In this document: positions 44,450 through 56,566 of the stretch, piece after piece
Layout: each line of letters opens with the position of its first letter
How positions within the stretch are numbered: position 1 is the stretch's first letter
Assembly: GCF_016808335.1 (NCBI RefSeq)
Contig: NC_053143.1
Coordinates: forward strand, 1,087,398-1,151,397
Length of the DNA stretch: 64,000 nucleotides
Reading direction: 5' to 3'
Source: Panicum virgatum
Lineage: Eukaryota > Streptophyta > Magnoliopsida > Poales > Poaceae
The notes under the pieces: generated by a model
Told to the model about the DNA's origin: nothing
Seen by the model: only the letters and a program-made list of their open reading frames with translations
The model's database searches: none
Program-made: the position numbers and the translations under genes

Positions 44450-46168
44450 TTAACAAACCCCAAGCTCCCCTCGCAAGCGAGCAAAAGTCTCATGCTCAAG
44501 TGGTTTGGTAAAGATATCTGCTGTTTGCCTCTCGGATGGTACATGGATCATGTCTATGTGGCCTCTCTCATGGTTATCTCGCAGGAAGTGGAACCTGATG
44601 TCTATGTGTTTGGTTTTGGAGTGGAGCACTGGGTTCTTTGCAATGCAAATGGAAGACATATTGTCTACAAAGATGGGAACCCTACCAAAGCTCAACCCAT
44701 AATCTTGCAAAGTTTGTTTCATCCAAAGAATCTGAGAGCAGCAGCTAGCAGCGGCAACATATTCGGCTTCTATGGAAGAGAGCGCTACACTAGCTTGCTT
44801 GCGAGAGGACCACGAAACCAAAGATGTTCCGAGAAAGTGAGAAGTGCCGGAAGTCGACTTGCGATCCAGCCAACACCCGCTATAATCAGCATCCGAAAAA
44901 CCAACCAAAACAAGAGATGAATCTGCAGAATACCAAAGACCGAACTCAGGAGTGAACTTGAGGTACCTGAAGATGCGTTTCACCACTTGCTTGTGGGAGG
45001 TGCGCGGCGAAGCCTGATACCGCGCACAGAGGCCGACACCAAACTGAATGTCCAGCCGCGTCGCCGTCAGATATAGGAGGGAGCCGATCATGCTCCTGTA
45101 CTCCTTCTGGTCCACCGCCTCGCCGTCCAAGTCCGCATCAAGCGTCGTCGATGTGCTGATCGGAGTCGGCTGAGGAGACAAGTCACTCATGTCAAACTTC
45201 CGCAGCAAGTCCTTGGTGTACTTGGCTTGATGGACGAACGTGCCCAGGGAAGTTTGCTTGATCTGCAGCCCGAGGAAGAACTGCAGCTCACCCATCAAGC
45301 TTATCTCGAAGTCCCTGGACATCTGCTCAGAAAACTTGGAAACAAGAGCGTGAGAAGAGCCACCAAAGATGATATCATCCACGTAAATCTGAACTAATAA
45401 AAAGTCAGAGCCAGAGCGCATGAGGAACAAAGTTTTATCAACACATCCCATTTTAAAACCTTGAGCAAGCAAGAAATTTTTAAGCCTATCGTACCAAGCT
45501 CTAGGCGCCTGTTTCAAACCGTAAAGAGCTTTCTGAAGTTTGTAAACTCGGTTTGGAAACTTGGGATTTTCAAAACCAGGGGGTTGTTTCACATAAACTT
45601 CCTCTTCAATAAAACTATTTAAGAAGGCAGATTTCACATCTATTTGGAAAACTTTAAAACCCTTGGAAGCAGCAAAAGCAAGAAAAATTCGAATCGCTTC
45701 TAAGCGTGCTACCGGGGCAAAAGTTTCCTCATAATCTATCCCTTCCTTTTGGCAAAACCCCTGGGCTACAAGTCGAGCCTTGTTCCGCACTACCAACCCA
45801 TCTTCACCTTACTTGTTTTTGAAAACCCACTTGGTTCCAATGGGGTTACAAGCAGGCGGAGGCTCAACTAGAACCCAAACCTGATTCCTTTCAAAATTTT
45901 CGAGTTCCTCATGCATGGCATTGACCCAATTGGAGTCAGAAAGTGCGTGTCCAACATCTTTGGGCTCGAAAGAGGCAACAAACACTGAATGAGCAAAGCC
46001 AACGATACTTGTTACCTTGGATCGTGTGACTCGCTCGTTGAGGTCGCCTAGCATCTGTTGAGGTGGATGACGACGCTGAATGTGTCGCGGTGCTTCCCTT
46101 GTCGAAGTCGCCTCCTTCTCAACCAAAACTGGTGTCTCCTCAGATGCAGCTGGTGAAGGCTGAGTCAC
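44450..46168 (-). pseudogene. pol: element 2 copia reverse transcriptase-RNase H
   Basis: Two minus-strand frames cover this region. 46168-45809 runs from a linker through WVNAMHEELENFERNQVW to GTKWVFKNK; 45796-44450 begins [34 protein letters not shown]. The second carries the RT palm with YVDDIIFG, and the copia-type RNase H ([17 protein letters not shown], then [45 protein letters not shown]), ending at a TAG after ELGVC. The frames are separated by a stop at 45809 and a small shift, so the full polyprotein cannot be made without reading past them. This is the best-kept part of element 2 and a possible past source of pol for gag-only relatives. Confidence 0.88.
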
Positions 46169-46983
46169 ATGCTCGATCGGGCCCCAGGAAGTAGATGTAG
46201 TCGGGTCGGGCCGTCATCATCGTCCGAGCTCGTGGCGGAGGCAGCTGGGTCCACAGCACGCGTGGTAGCCTCAGCATCACTCTCCGCAGCTTCTTCCTCC
46301 TCATCTTCAAAGATGGAGGTGCCGAGCTCATCATCTCCTGCAACTTCAAAGACAGAGGCATTGTACGGTGCAGTCTCGTCGAAAGTGACTTCGCAAATCT
46401 CTCTGACGATGTTAGTATCAATAATCAACACACGGTAGGCTCTGGAATGAGAAGTATAACCGATAAAAATACCGTCAGATGATCGAGACTCAAACTTATC
46501 AAGATTTCCTTCCTTCAGCACAAAACACCGGCAACCGAAAACTCTGAGATGGTCAACACTGGGCTGGCGTCCAAATCGCAACTCATAAGAAGTCTTGTGC
46601 ATGAAAGCACGCAAGAAAATACGATTGGACACATAACAAGCGGTGTTAACCGCCTCAGCCCAGTACTTTTAGGAGTCCTATGCTCATCGAGCATCGTCCT
46701 AGCCATCTCAACCAGCGTCCGATTCTTCCGCTCTACAACCCCATTATGCTGTGGAGTGTAGGGGGAAGAATACTGGTGTTCAAGACCTTGATCACAGCAA
46801 AAGGTGTCAAAACGAGCATTTTTTAATTCTGTGCCATTGTCAGCGAATCGCTCTCATGGCATGGGGTAGCTCGTTTTTCAACCTCAAGATCAAGTCTCGA
46901 ACAAACTCGAAAGCCTCATCCTTGGTTCTCATGAAAAAGACCCAAGAATAGCGAGAAAAGTCATCTACGATCATAAGAACATA
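46165..46983 (-). pseudogene. pol: element 2 integrase remnant
   Basis: 46632-46165 reads MSNRIFLRAFMHKTSYELRFGRQPSVDHLRVFGCRCFV, the C-terminal part of a copia integrase. The catalytic core between 46983 and 46633 is split over several frames: a piece corresponding to the ORF start near YVLMI...FFMRTKDEAFEF can be read around 46980-46900, and later stops interrupt it. The rve core is therefore not functional. Confidence 0.7.
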
Positions 46984-47712
46984 TCACTTCCCACCAACCG
47001 ACATCACCCGAGAAGGACCAACTGTGTCCATATGTAGCAACTCTCCAGGGTGAGTGGTCATCACTTGATTAATCGGCAGATGAGAGGTGGCAACCATCTT
47101 CCCGTGGCGACACGGGTGGCAAACAAGATCCTTTTCAAACTTCAATTTGGGCAATCCTCGGATCAGGCCAAGTGAGCTAAGTCTCGACAACAAGTCAAAG
47201 CTCAAATGTCCAAGTCTCCTATGCCACTTCCATAAATCAGAAAAAGAACCAGCCAACAAGCAACAAGGAGAAACAAGAGAAGTTCCAGAGAAATCAACCA
47301 AGAAAACCCGATCGCGAGGTAAAATCCGGCAAAACAAATCTCCTCTGGAATCTAAAACACGAGAACAACCCTCCTTGAAGTGAACTTCAAACTCCTCATC
47401 AAGAAGTTGCGAAACAGAGAGCAAATTGAACCCAAGGTTCGAAACCAAAGCAACTTCTCTCAGGGTAAAACGATCGGAAACACGAACAGCTCCAATTCCA
47501 CGTACCTTTTCTCTTCCATTGTCACCGAACACAATGTACTCCTTTGAGCGCATCGGGGTGAGGCTGGAGAACCACTTGTCATTCCCGGTCATATGGCGCG
47601 AACAACCGGTGTCCATGATCCACCTGTTCTCCAAGCCTCCAGCCTGCACATCAGTAGCGAGACAAATGCTGAGCAAATGTCTCAACACTGGGGTTAGCAA
47701 AGTGTGAAGCAA
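46984..47712 (-). pseudogene. pol: element 2 protease and GAG-pre-integrase region
   Basis: The frame reads GGLENRWIMDTGCSRHMTG, with the aspartic protease DTG, then NLLSVSQLLDEEFEVHF and a GAG-pre-integrase zinc region: WHRRLGHLSFDLLSRL and CHPCRHGKM, close to the copia H-x-H/C-x2-C pattern. It continues into the integrase start (HMDTVGPSRV) and stops at 46984. The first 20 codons overlap the end of gag in another frame. Confidence 0.85.
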
Positions 47713-50436
47713 ACCAGTGTCGAGCTATTTGCTCTGTAGAAGGGTTAGCAAAATCAGGCAAAGCATATCTCCCGTCCCGTCTACCGCGAGGCTGACGACC
47801 ACCACCGCGAGGAAAACGTGGTGTCTCATAACCTCCTCCAAAGCCTCGGTCCCGTGTTCCATAGCCGTATTGAGGACGACCAGGAGCACGACCGGCAAGG
47901 CGACCACCCGCTGGAGCACGGTACTCACCATCGTCTCCTTGTCCTCCACCTACACGGCGCGCCCTAGCATCTTGCCTACCACCACGCCGAGGAGGACCAT
48001 GCACTCGAGCAGAGTACATGTCCGAGTTATGTCTCTCCTGCTCACACCTCACAGCCCGCTTCGTCCTGAAGCAAAACTCCTCCAAGTGACCGTCTCTGTG
48101 ACAGTACTCGCAGTAGTACCTCACCTCTCTCCTGGGAGGTGGAGGCCCCGCCTTTGGACGGAAAGGAGCAGCCCCCTTCTTCTGGGCAACCTGGGCTGTG
48201 GCAGCAGGGAGCATATCGAGGGGATTCCTCAGCTCATTGGGCTTTGGAACCCAAACCTGCTTCTATGGAGGTGCTTTTTGTGGTTCTTTCAGCACACCAT
48301 TCACGGGGTCAACAAGCGAAGGCTGCGTGCTCGTACTAGCAGTGTTTAGAGCACTTGGAACTCCAGCAGCCTTGCCGATCTTACCATACGTCATGTCAAA
48401 GTCTGACTTTGTGTAGGTGTAACTGACCCCAAACCCATCACCACGCTTAAACTGTTTGATCATCATGCCCAACTGTGGCTCACTACTAGAAATCCAACTA
48501 AGAATCGCCCTAAGATATGTATTCTTATTCTCCAACTTGACTTTTTCTACCGCAAGATTATCCAAATTAGAAATCAGACCAGGGAAAACATGACAATCAA
48601 TAGGTGGTCTAGACTCCCCGACCTTAGTCTTCCCCAAAGACTTAATCAAGGCGTTCTTCTCATCTAGCTCCGACCTAAGCGTGGGACAAAGCTTACAAGC
48701 ACCAAGCAGAACAGGCCTAGACCTAAGCTCCTCTAGCTCACACACAACAGTAGCAAACTTAGACTGCAAGGAAGCTATATCACATTCAAGCACATCACTA
48801 ACAATAGGAGCGTCCTTCGCCAGTTCAAGCTCATGCTTGGCCCTAGCTAGCTCGTGAGACACGTCAGCCAGTGAGATCTTGGCAACATCCAAGTTCGCTA
48901 CATTGTCATCATGCTTGGCACGGAGAGCAACAAGATCATTCATGTGAGATATGTAGCCAGCGCACTCATCCTCACCAGATTTCTCTCTAGCACAAGCCAG
49001 CTCAGCCCTAAGCCGCTTACGCTCTCTAGCTGCTTCCTTAAGCAACTTTTTCTGATTGTCGAGAGCAGCGTATAACTCCCTAACCTCAGTATCAAGTAGG
49101 TCGATAGTGGAGTTTACCTCTAAATCACTCTCGGATCCAGGAGAAGAGTCGTCGTGCGTCGGTGTTGCATGTCCACCTGGAGACGCACGAGCACCATTGG
49201 CCTCACCCACCATGGTGCAGACACTCTTGCGCCAACCGGCCGCCAAGCAAAGGCCGATGAAGCCGGTGGCTTCCTTGTCCCGCTTCTTCTTCTTCTTGTC
49301 GTCGTCGTCGGAGGTTGATGAAGAAGAGCGGTCGGTGTCGGAGCTCTTGTCAAGGTCGCTGAGAAAGCATTCTCCCGCTTCTTGGCCTTGTACTGGAAGC
49401 GCTTCTTGATCGACTCCTTGTCGAAGCACCCTCCCTTGTCCCAGTCACGGCTGCGGTGCTTGTGGCGCCGACGCTCCTTGTTGGAGCCTCCCTCGTCGCG
49501 GTCGCGATGGCGGTTGTAGTCGAAGTTGTTGTTCTGGCCACCGCTGGACTTCTTGGGGCAGTCGGTGATGAAGTGGTTCGGATCGCCGCAGTGGTAGCAC
49601 CCGGGGTTCTTTCGCCTCTGCCTGTTGTGGTAGACATGCTGGAACTTGCTGATGAGGATGCACAAGTCGTCGTCGCCCAGCGTCTCCAACTACTCATCTG
49701 TAACAGAAGGCAAAGAGGCAAGAGAAAAGCCAAGAGCAGAGTTACCGTTAGAGCTCGATCCACCTGGGCCAGTCACAAGAGCGATACTCTTGGAAGGAGG
49801 GGCACCATTGAGCTTGGCTTGTGTCTGGTTATCCACCTCAGTGGCCTTGAGCTTGCTGAAGAGCTCATTCATGGTCAGAGTCTCATAGCCTGCAGACTCG
49901 ATGATCGTGTTCACCTTGAGATCCCACACAGAGCGGTCAAGTGCGTAGAGCAACTTGAGAGCCTTCTCATGCTCTGTGTAGTCAAGGGCATCAGCAGATC
50001 TGTTAGCACTGACTTTGTTCACAATCGATTGAAACCAACTGAACATGTCGCCAATGCTCTCACCCGGCCCCTGTGTGAAGTTCTCATATTCACGCCGTTG
50101 AGTCTCGAAAAGTCTAGCCTTAACCTGAGGTGTGCCCTCGTGGTAGTTCTCAAGGCACGTACAAATCTTGTGGGCTTCCTGAAAACCTTGGACGCGTGAG
50201 AACTCCGCACGAAAAACGTCAGCGAACAAGGCATTGACAGCCTTGGCGTTAGCCTCGTGCTCGGCCACTTGAAGAGGAGTGACCCAAACGGCAAGCACCT
50301 CATAAGCCTGGTTCTTGGTTATATCCCAAACATCGGCTCCCAAGCTCTGCAAGAAAGCCCGCATGCGAACCTTGCAGTAAGCATAGTCCTCACTGATAAA
50401 CACAGGGATCTTACCAAGACTTACCATGGTCGCCAA
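47651..50436 (-). pseudogene. gag: element 2 gag, broken
   Basis: It is collinear with the intact gag of element 1. 50436-49690 covers the capsid-like region and stops where the intact copy has a Gln codon. 49689-49120 has the knuckle CYHCGDPNHFITDC and then loses frame after KKREN. 49429-48263 has the acidic and coiled-coil part. 48214-47651 has the second Cys/His motif (CEYCHRDGHLEEFC) and the Gly/Arg-rich tail. At least one nonsense change and two frameshifts separate the pieces. Confidence 0.88.
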
Positions 50437-50478
50437 ATGGTTTTCGAACCGGTTAGGGTAATGAAAACCTTAACCAAG

Positions 50479-50490
50479 CTCTGATACCAA
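50479..50490 (-). other. element 2 primer-binding site
   Basis: The minus strand reads TGGTATCAGAGC, adjacent to the end of the 5' LTR (GGTCCCTCA, ending at 50492). It is identical to the PBS of element 1. Confidence 0.9.
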
Positions 50491-50491
50491 T

Positions 50492-50782
50492 TGAGGGACC
50501 GAAAAGATGACCAGAGGGGCGGTGAATGGGAGCCGATACAAAACTTTCACCGAAGCAGAAGTACGGCCTATATCCCAAGTGCGCACCACAAACCCTCTAC
50601 CTGTAGAGCAAGCTAGACTAGCTATGGAACAGCTAGGAACTAGCCAAAGCCCTAGGAACAGCACAAGAAAAACTGCGAAAGCATACGGCGACAAACACAG
50701 CAAAAACAGCACGGTATACTGAACACCGGTTAAACCAGCGTGATCACAAGATCACACGTCGGTTTAATTGGTGCAGCAAAGC
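50492..50782 (-). repeat. element 2, 5' LTR remnant
   Basis: The last 291 bp of the LTR match 41101 to about 41330 of the 3' LTR with few differences. The copy stops where tgtcacacccgg begins at 50783. Confidence 0.85.
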
Positions 50783-53495
50783 TGTCACACCCGGTTTTAA
50801 GAAGAAAACCGAATGCATAACTATATGTATGCCAGGATCAAGTTTCATACATATAGAGACATTATATGTGAATAATCAGTAACAGTATCACGTAAAAGAG
50901 AAAATAAAACAATTAAAAGACTATCAGAGTTATACAGCTTATCCTGAAATGAAGGCTTCAAACTTCACAGGCAATCGACTGGGGGTTGCGCATGCCTAGA
51001 ACTCAGCATCATCTTCAAAATTCTTCACCGCAACTTTCTCTTCTGAGCAGCAGTAAGCAAAGGTGAGTACACTTATGGTTGGTACTGCGCAAGGCCACAA
51101 GAAATAACCAGAAAGTGATTTAAATCCATCTTTAAGTTTATTAATCATGTGAGGGTCCAAGCCGCTCTTGACCGTGAGCACGGCTGATATATCAGTTTTA
51201 ACTCTGCAGAGGTTGTACACTTTTACCACAATTCGCGTAAAAGTTCCGAAGAACTTTGAACCCAACCACGCATGTGCTATCTAGCCACAATACCACACTT
51301 CCGAGGTGTGATTGCATAGGGACGCTACGAGGCCTTTACAAAGATTCCCTAACATATGACAATCTGCTAAGGTTTCAAGTCAAAGTGGTCATAACACTAT
51401 CCTAATGAGGTGGTATGTTGTCAAAGGACCATTAAATAATATCAATTGCCCCAAGAGGACCAAGCTATACCCCATCGATGCATCCCCTCTTGCCCTTTTG
51501 GTAAGATTGTCACAGGCTAGATGTCACAGCACCGCCCAAATTAAACCGGCTTAAGTGCGCTAACTATCATTTTAAGTATTAATCAAGCCACACCGCGCAC
51601 TTAAAATGGTGTAATCCGGCAGCCTGCTGGGTTAAGGATCGAAAACACCGGAAGTCTCACCCGAAGGCGAGCACAGATGATTACATGCAAACAGAAGTTT
51701 CTCAAATTTAAATTACAAAATAGAGCTTAACAAAATGAGTTTATGTAAAATATCAGAGTTCAAAAAGCAGCGGAAAATAAATAGAAGTTTGATTCAAAAA
51801 TCACGATACTACGAAGACGTGAGGATGTCACATCGAGCCCACCAATGTGAACCCTGGTTAGCTCCAACCAGCAGCAGCTACCTAAAAATAGGGTAACAAC
51901 AAACCCTGAGTATACTAATACTCAGCAAGACTTACCCGACACGGGTATACTTAGCCCACTATCTAGACATGCAAAGCTTTTTGGCTCTGGAGTTTGTTTT
52001 GCTGAAAAGCTACTAACACTGGATCCTTACTTTTAATATTTTAGCTCAATTTAAGTTTATGAAGTACCAACTAGATTTGTCTGAACATCTAAAACAAGCA
52101 TGGTTGATCACATTAATCTTTACAGAGTACCACAAACATATCTCATCATACTTCTCTTCTCACTTTCACTTCTTTACTACGATGTGACACAGTGACCAAG
52201 GTTCTCTTAACCAAGAGAGACGGCGAATCGATCCGATTTAACCTTGCAAGGTGGACCTAACCAACACGACACATGTAAGCCCCATCGGGCCACGCGCGTC
52301 AACTATTTCCATCATTACCACGACATCTGAACCACACCTGCTAAAACCCAGGTGATGGGCCCCTCCCGGTGAACTCCTAGAGAACCCGAAGGCGGCATCC
52401 TATCCAACACCCGCCAACTCCCACGCCCAGCGTAGCAGGTCGGAATTCAAACTATCGTTGTAAAGCGGTACACAGCTTACCGGTTTCGACTACCTCCTAC
52501 TTCCGGCATGTGGTTAGTACTGTTCAAACTCGGTCAGCAATGCCAACAACGGTACGGTCCTCAATCGACACAAGCGGATGCTTACTTTCCATCCATTTCA
52601 TATCCAGAACCAGTTCATCTCCGCCCGGTCTTCATTTCTCTTTCCTCATTGATTCATTCTCAAACCACATTGCCACAAGTAACAAGATCTTAAATCTCGC
52701 GAGTGACAGGAATCACTCGACTTCTACCGAGATCCTACTTAGCATGGCAGTACTAACGACCTGCACACTAGTAGAGTAATTGAGGAAACCTAGGGATCAT
52801 GCATCTACGGTTCCAATCAACTCCTAGAAATGTAAATGCACAATAATTATATAATAAACATTGAATACTGAAATTAAGGGTTATGCTCCGGGGCTTGCCT
52901 GGGAGTAACACTAAGTCAGTGTTGGTTAGATGATACTCGGTTGGCGAGCAGCTTCCTTTTGTCATGCACATCAGGATCCATCCGTCCATCTTCTAGATGC
53001 GTCCACCAGTGCACCCTCTTCTGGCCCGGCTCCAACTTTATCCTTTAGTTCCACGCGTCGCACATCTAGCGTACCTAGATGAAATGCAACGATGTAAGCA
53101 CACGAACTTAAGGAAACACCACACGATGCATTTAAAAAGCACACAGAGGCAAGTATAAGGTCACAATTGCTTGGGCGCTGATGATGCAAAGCAATGTAAT
53201 GCGATTGAAAGAAAGACATGACTGGGCTATCATTTATCGAGCAAGCACCGCATACACACTCACCAAGACAAACTGGGTTGGTGCTACAACACGAGAGTTC
53301 ATTCAAGTATTTTAGCCTGAAGTGTTTCCTACTAAAAAGCATTGCTAGCTTGCTTATAAAAAGCTAAGCAAGGATATAAAGCAAGAAAGAACAATTAGGA
53401 CAATTTATTTAACCAGCAAGCAACTTCAGCAAGCCCAAAAAAAGCAACCTACGACTGATCATAACAGATTTGGAATGATTTTTTCGGGTGCCACA
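50783..53495 (-). mobile_element. gypsy-type LTR-like block inserted in element 2
   Basis: It begins TGTCACACCCGGTTTTAAG at 50783, and near 53480-53495 the sequence reads ttcgggtgccaca, the approximate inverse, so these may be LTR termini on the minus strand. Inside is ctgagtatactaatactcagcaag next to gacacgggtatacttagccc, a common grass gypsy LTR phrase. No matching target duplication was found (aaagc at left, attag at right), so the right edge is uncertain. No protein-coding frame is convincing. Confidence 0.5.
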
Positions 53496-53520
53496 ATTAG
53501 GGACACCCTAATCGGGGTAC

Positions 53521-55206
53521 TGTAAGGATCGATGGACCAAGAGGGGGGGTGAATTGGGCCTTTTTCAATTTCTAAAATAAAGTAAAGCAACCTTAACCTA
53601 TGCAATGCTAGTAGGGCACCAATTCACCAACCGGATAACTAAGCTACCTACACAAGCTAAGAGAGATAAAAACAAAGTAAAGCCTAGCAAGGTAGAGCTA
53701 AGTTATGATCTCTAAGTCAAGCACATGAGTAAATTGCATGAAAGAAAATGCTTGAATAAAGAGAGTGGACAAGAGACGACCGGATTTTTTCCCGTGGTAT
53801 CGATGTGTTGGCACACACCCCTAATCCACGTTGTGACACTCACAAAGAGTATTGTCACCTCCCAAGTCACCGAGACGAGGGCGCTCACTAAGAGTCTCCG
53901 TTCACCATCCCGGTGTGGTGGAGATCAAGCCACGTACAATCTTCTTCTCCGGGCTCCCACAATCCTTGGCAAGCTCCGCGAGAAACACCTCGATCCCCAA
54001 GATCGCCTAGGTGATGCCAATCACCAAGAGTAATAAGCTAAGGCCTTCACTTGAGCAAGAACCGATCACCAAGAACGGATGCACACTAGCTTCTCTCTAC
54101 TCAAGTCCTTAATCTTGCTTCTTGATTGATTGAATGCACAAGTATGTGAATGATGAAGCTCAAGGTGGCTCTTGACTATAGTATGAGTGTATGGATGTTG
54201 CCTGGTGTCAAGAGTGGGCGAAATGACCCATTGGAGGGGTATATATAGGCAGCTCACACAAATAGAGCCGTTGGAGAAAAGCTGCCAGAAAACTGCGTAG
54301 CGCCGGTTAATCCGACGTCCCTCCAATAGTCATCGTCGGTTTAACCGGTGAATGTAAACTGCCTCTTCTGAAAACTAGCCGTTACAACTTGGGCAGATTA
54401 ACTGACGTATCATCGGTTTAACCGGTGAGTGTAGTTGTCCACTGATCAACTGAAAAACCAAGTCTCTGGACAACTGCACCGACGTTAACTCAAACCTATC
54501 GTCGGTTTAACCGGTGAGTACAACTTTTGAATTCCTCTGAAAAAACCATCTCACTGGTCAATTGCACCGACGTCTTGATTTAAACAGCGTCGGTTTAACC
54601 GGTGTATAGAACTTGAAATACCCTGGAAAACCAACTCTGGACTAATGCACCGACGTTAATTTCAAACACGTCGGTTTAACCGGTGTATTGAATTTGTCCA
54701 GACTCTGCTGACTTCGTTTAACCGACGTATAGAAAATTGAGAGCGTCGGTTAAACCGGTGTATAGACTTTTTCTGATTTTGTCTTTTCTGATTTGAGTCT
54801 TGAATGAAATCCAAATATTCTTGAGATATAGTTTGAGAACCACTTATTTGAACTTCAAGAAACCTGAGTGACCATAGTGTGCATCCATTTTCAAATGACC
54901 ATGTCCATGCTCAAGTTACTTAGCCTTATCCCCTCTTAATAGTGTGATCACTATAAAACTATAAAACCTATACTAACCTAAGTGTCCTTCTCAACCTTGT
55001 GACACTTAGGACTAGAAAGATCCTTAGCCTTGACATATAATTGAATTGAATACCGAGATCGCCTTTTTGAATAATGAAATTTAGGGGCCTCTTTTGACAT
55101 ATGACCAAATGAGCGATAATGATCTATTAAGCTGCACAAACTCATTAGTCACAATAATGGTTGTCATTAATCACCGAAACATACCTTGAGGGCCTAGATG
55201 CTTACA
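53521..55206 (-). mobile_element. complete solo LTR with GGTAC target duplication
   Basis: On the minus strand it runs from TGTAAGCATCTAGGCCC to CGATCCTTACA, perfect short inverse termini. GGTAC flanks both sides (53516-53520 and 55207-55211). A TATA box (ctatatatacccc) lies at about 54247-54235. Six copies of CGTCGGTTTAACCGGTG-type repeats occur at about 54330, 54412, 54500, 54587, 54668 and 54745, roughly every 80 bp. The 1686-bp length and lack of coding sequence fit LTR-LTR recombination of a copia element. Confidence 0.9.
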
Positions 55207-55239
55207 GGTACTAAGACCGCTTTTAAAAACACAAACACC

Positions 55240-56502
55240 TGTTAAGTCAACTAGGCCCACGGCCTCCTTCCAATCCGGAAGAAAGGAAAATACTCAATAA
55301 AGCCCAGCACGCGGCCCATTCACGTCCCCCTCGAACCCGCGGAACAATCTGCGCCTCGCTCGAGGGTCCCTCCCGGGCCCGCTGGACAATCTCCGCCTCG
55401 CTTGAGGGTAGCGAATCTACCCTCGAGCGGGTGATTCATTCTCCGCCTCGCTCGAGGACCCCCCCCCCCCCCGGGACCCTCGACCGCGCAACACACTTCC
55501 GCCTCGCTCGAGGGTAGCGGATCTACCCTCGAGTGGGTAACTCATCTCCGCCTCGCTCGAGGCCATCTCTCGGCACAAGGGACAAACGACCCCGCCGCCC
55601 AACCGCCCACCGTACGAAGGCATTAAAGGCCAGCCACTCCGCCACGGCTCAAAGGACGGGCGGCGTCAGAACGCCACTCCCACAGTAGATGTGACCGGGG
55701 TCCCATCCGCTGACCCTGGTCATCACTCCGCCATCCCGGACGCTGTAGCAGCGCCTTGGGACCTGCGACGCGGGACGAGACAGGCTCGGTACAACTCCCG
55801 CCGACCTTCCGGACCCGCCCCCCACTGAGGAAGGGGACCGGCAACGTCACGTGTCCCCCGGACCTTCTAGTGTGCACACCCGCACTCCGACAGGGGGTCC
55901 GGGGCCGACTCGCGCCATTACTACCGCCAAGGCACTGCAGGATGACCAGCGCCGTCCCCGCGGGACCAAGGACGAAATCCAGGACAACAGCAACGCGCGC
56001 CGCCTTCCCACAGTGTACTTCCTACAGTGTTCGACCACTGTACCCGCGATTCGGGGGAAAACGACGACTTCCGCGCCCTACACTCGTGTACGCCGCCCCC
56101 TCCTTGTGACTATAAAAGGGGGAGGCGGACCCCCTTTAAGGGCCTCTGGGCTCATCTGGACGCGAGGCTCTAACTGGACTCTAGCCTGCTGGTCTCTCTG
56201 GTTTCTATCTCCCAAGAGAACTCTCAGCACTACTGATCACTCATCTCAACCGACTCCACTCCTAGCAGAGACTTGGGAGCTCCCCTCCCTCTATCGCCTC
56301 GCTTGTATCCCCTACTACAAGCACCCCGGGTGCAAGATAATACAGTGCCCTCGCACACCCCCTTTGCTGGACATACGGCCCCGCGGCCGGAACCAGGATA
56401 AAACCGTGCGTTACTGTGATTGCCTCTTGCATCATCATCTGGGACGAGGAACACGCAGCATTTACTAGTTGGGATCTAGGCCCCCGGGTCGGGACACCGA
56501 CA
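55240..56502 (+). repeat. Tat-like element, 5' LTR
   Basis: It begins TGTTAAGTCAACTAGGCCC and ends GGGACACCGACA, two bases before the PBS. A TATA box (ctataaaaggggg) lies at 56111-56123. Five copies of ccgcctcgctcgagg lie between 55351 and 55562, interrupted by a C-run at about 55460-55472. Confidence 0.8.
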
Positions 56503-56504
56503 GT

Positions 56505-56522
56505 TGGCGCGCCAGGTAGGGG
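56505..56522 (+). other. Tat-like element primer-binding site
   Basis: TGGCGCGCCAGGTAGGGG follows the LTR end directly. This is the PBS form I know from RIRE2-like elements; I did not assign the tRNA. Confidence 0.75.
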
Positions 56523-56566
56523 AGGCTGCATGACATTTCTCTCTTTTTCCCATTTGATCTCCAGGA

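Larger units (their letters stand above)
41101..50782 (-). mobile_element. element 2: Sirevirus-like copia retrotransposon, decayed, 5' LTR truncated
   Basis: In minus-strand order: a 5' LTR remnant (50782-50492), PBS (about 50490-50479), gag (50436-47651), protease to RT-RNase H (47712-44450), a noncoding 3' region with polypurine motifs, and the 3' LTR (43004-41101). Gag, the LTR start and the 3' region are clearly related to element 1, which has no pol. Stops and frameshifts interrupt gag and integrase, while RT-RNase H is open for 448 codons. The 5' LTR is cut at 50783 by another LTR-like sequence; the missing part may lie beyond the window as the other side of a nested insertion. Confidence 0.85.

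Noticed and set aside
54302..54770. Six evenly spaced repeats resembling a CRISPR array
   Set aside because: They are inside a solo LTR with target duplications in a nuclear grass genome. The spacers are themselves related to each other.
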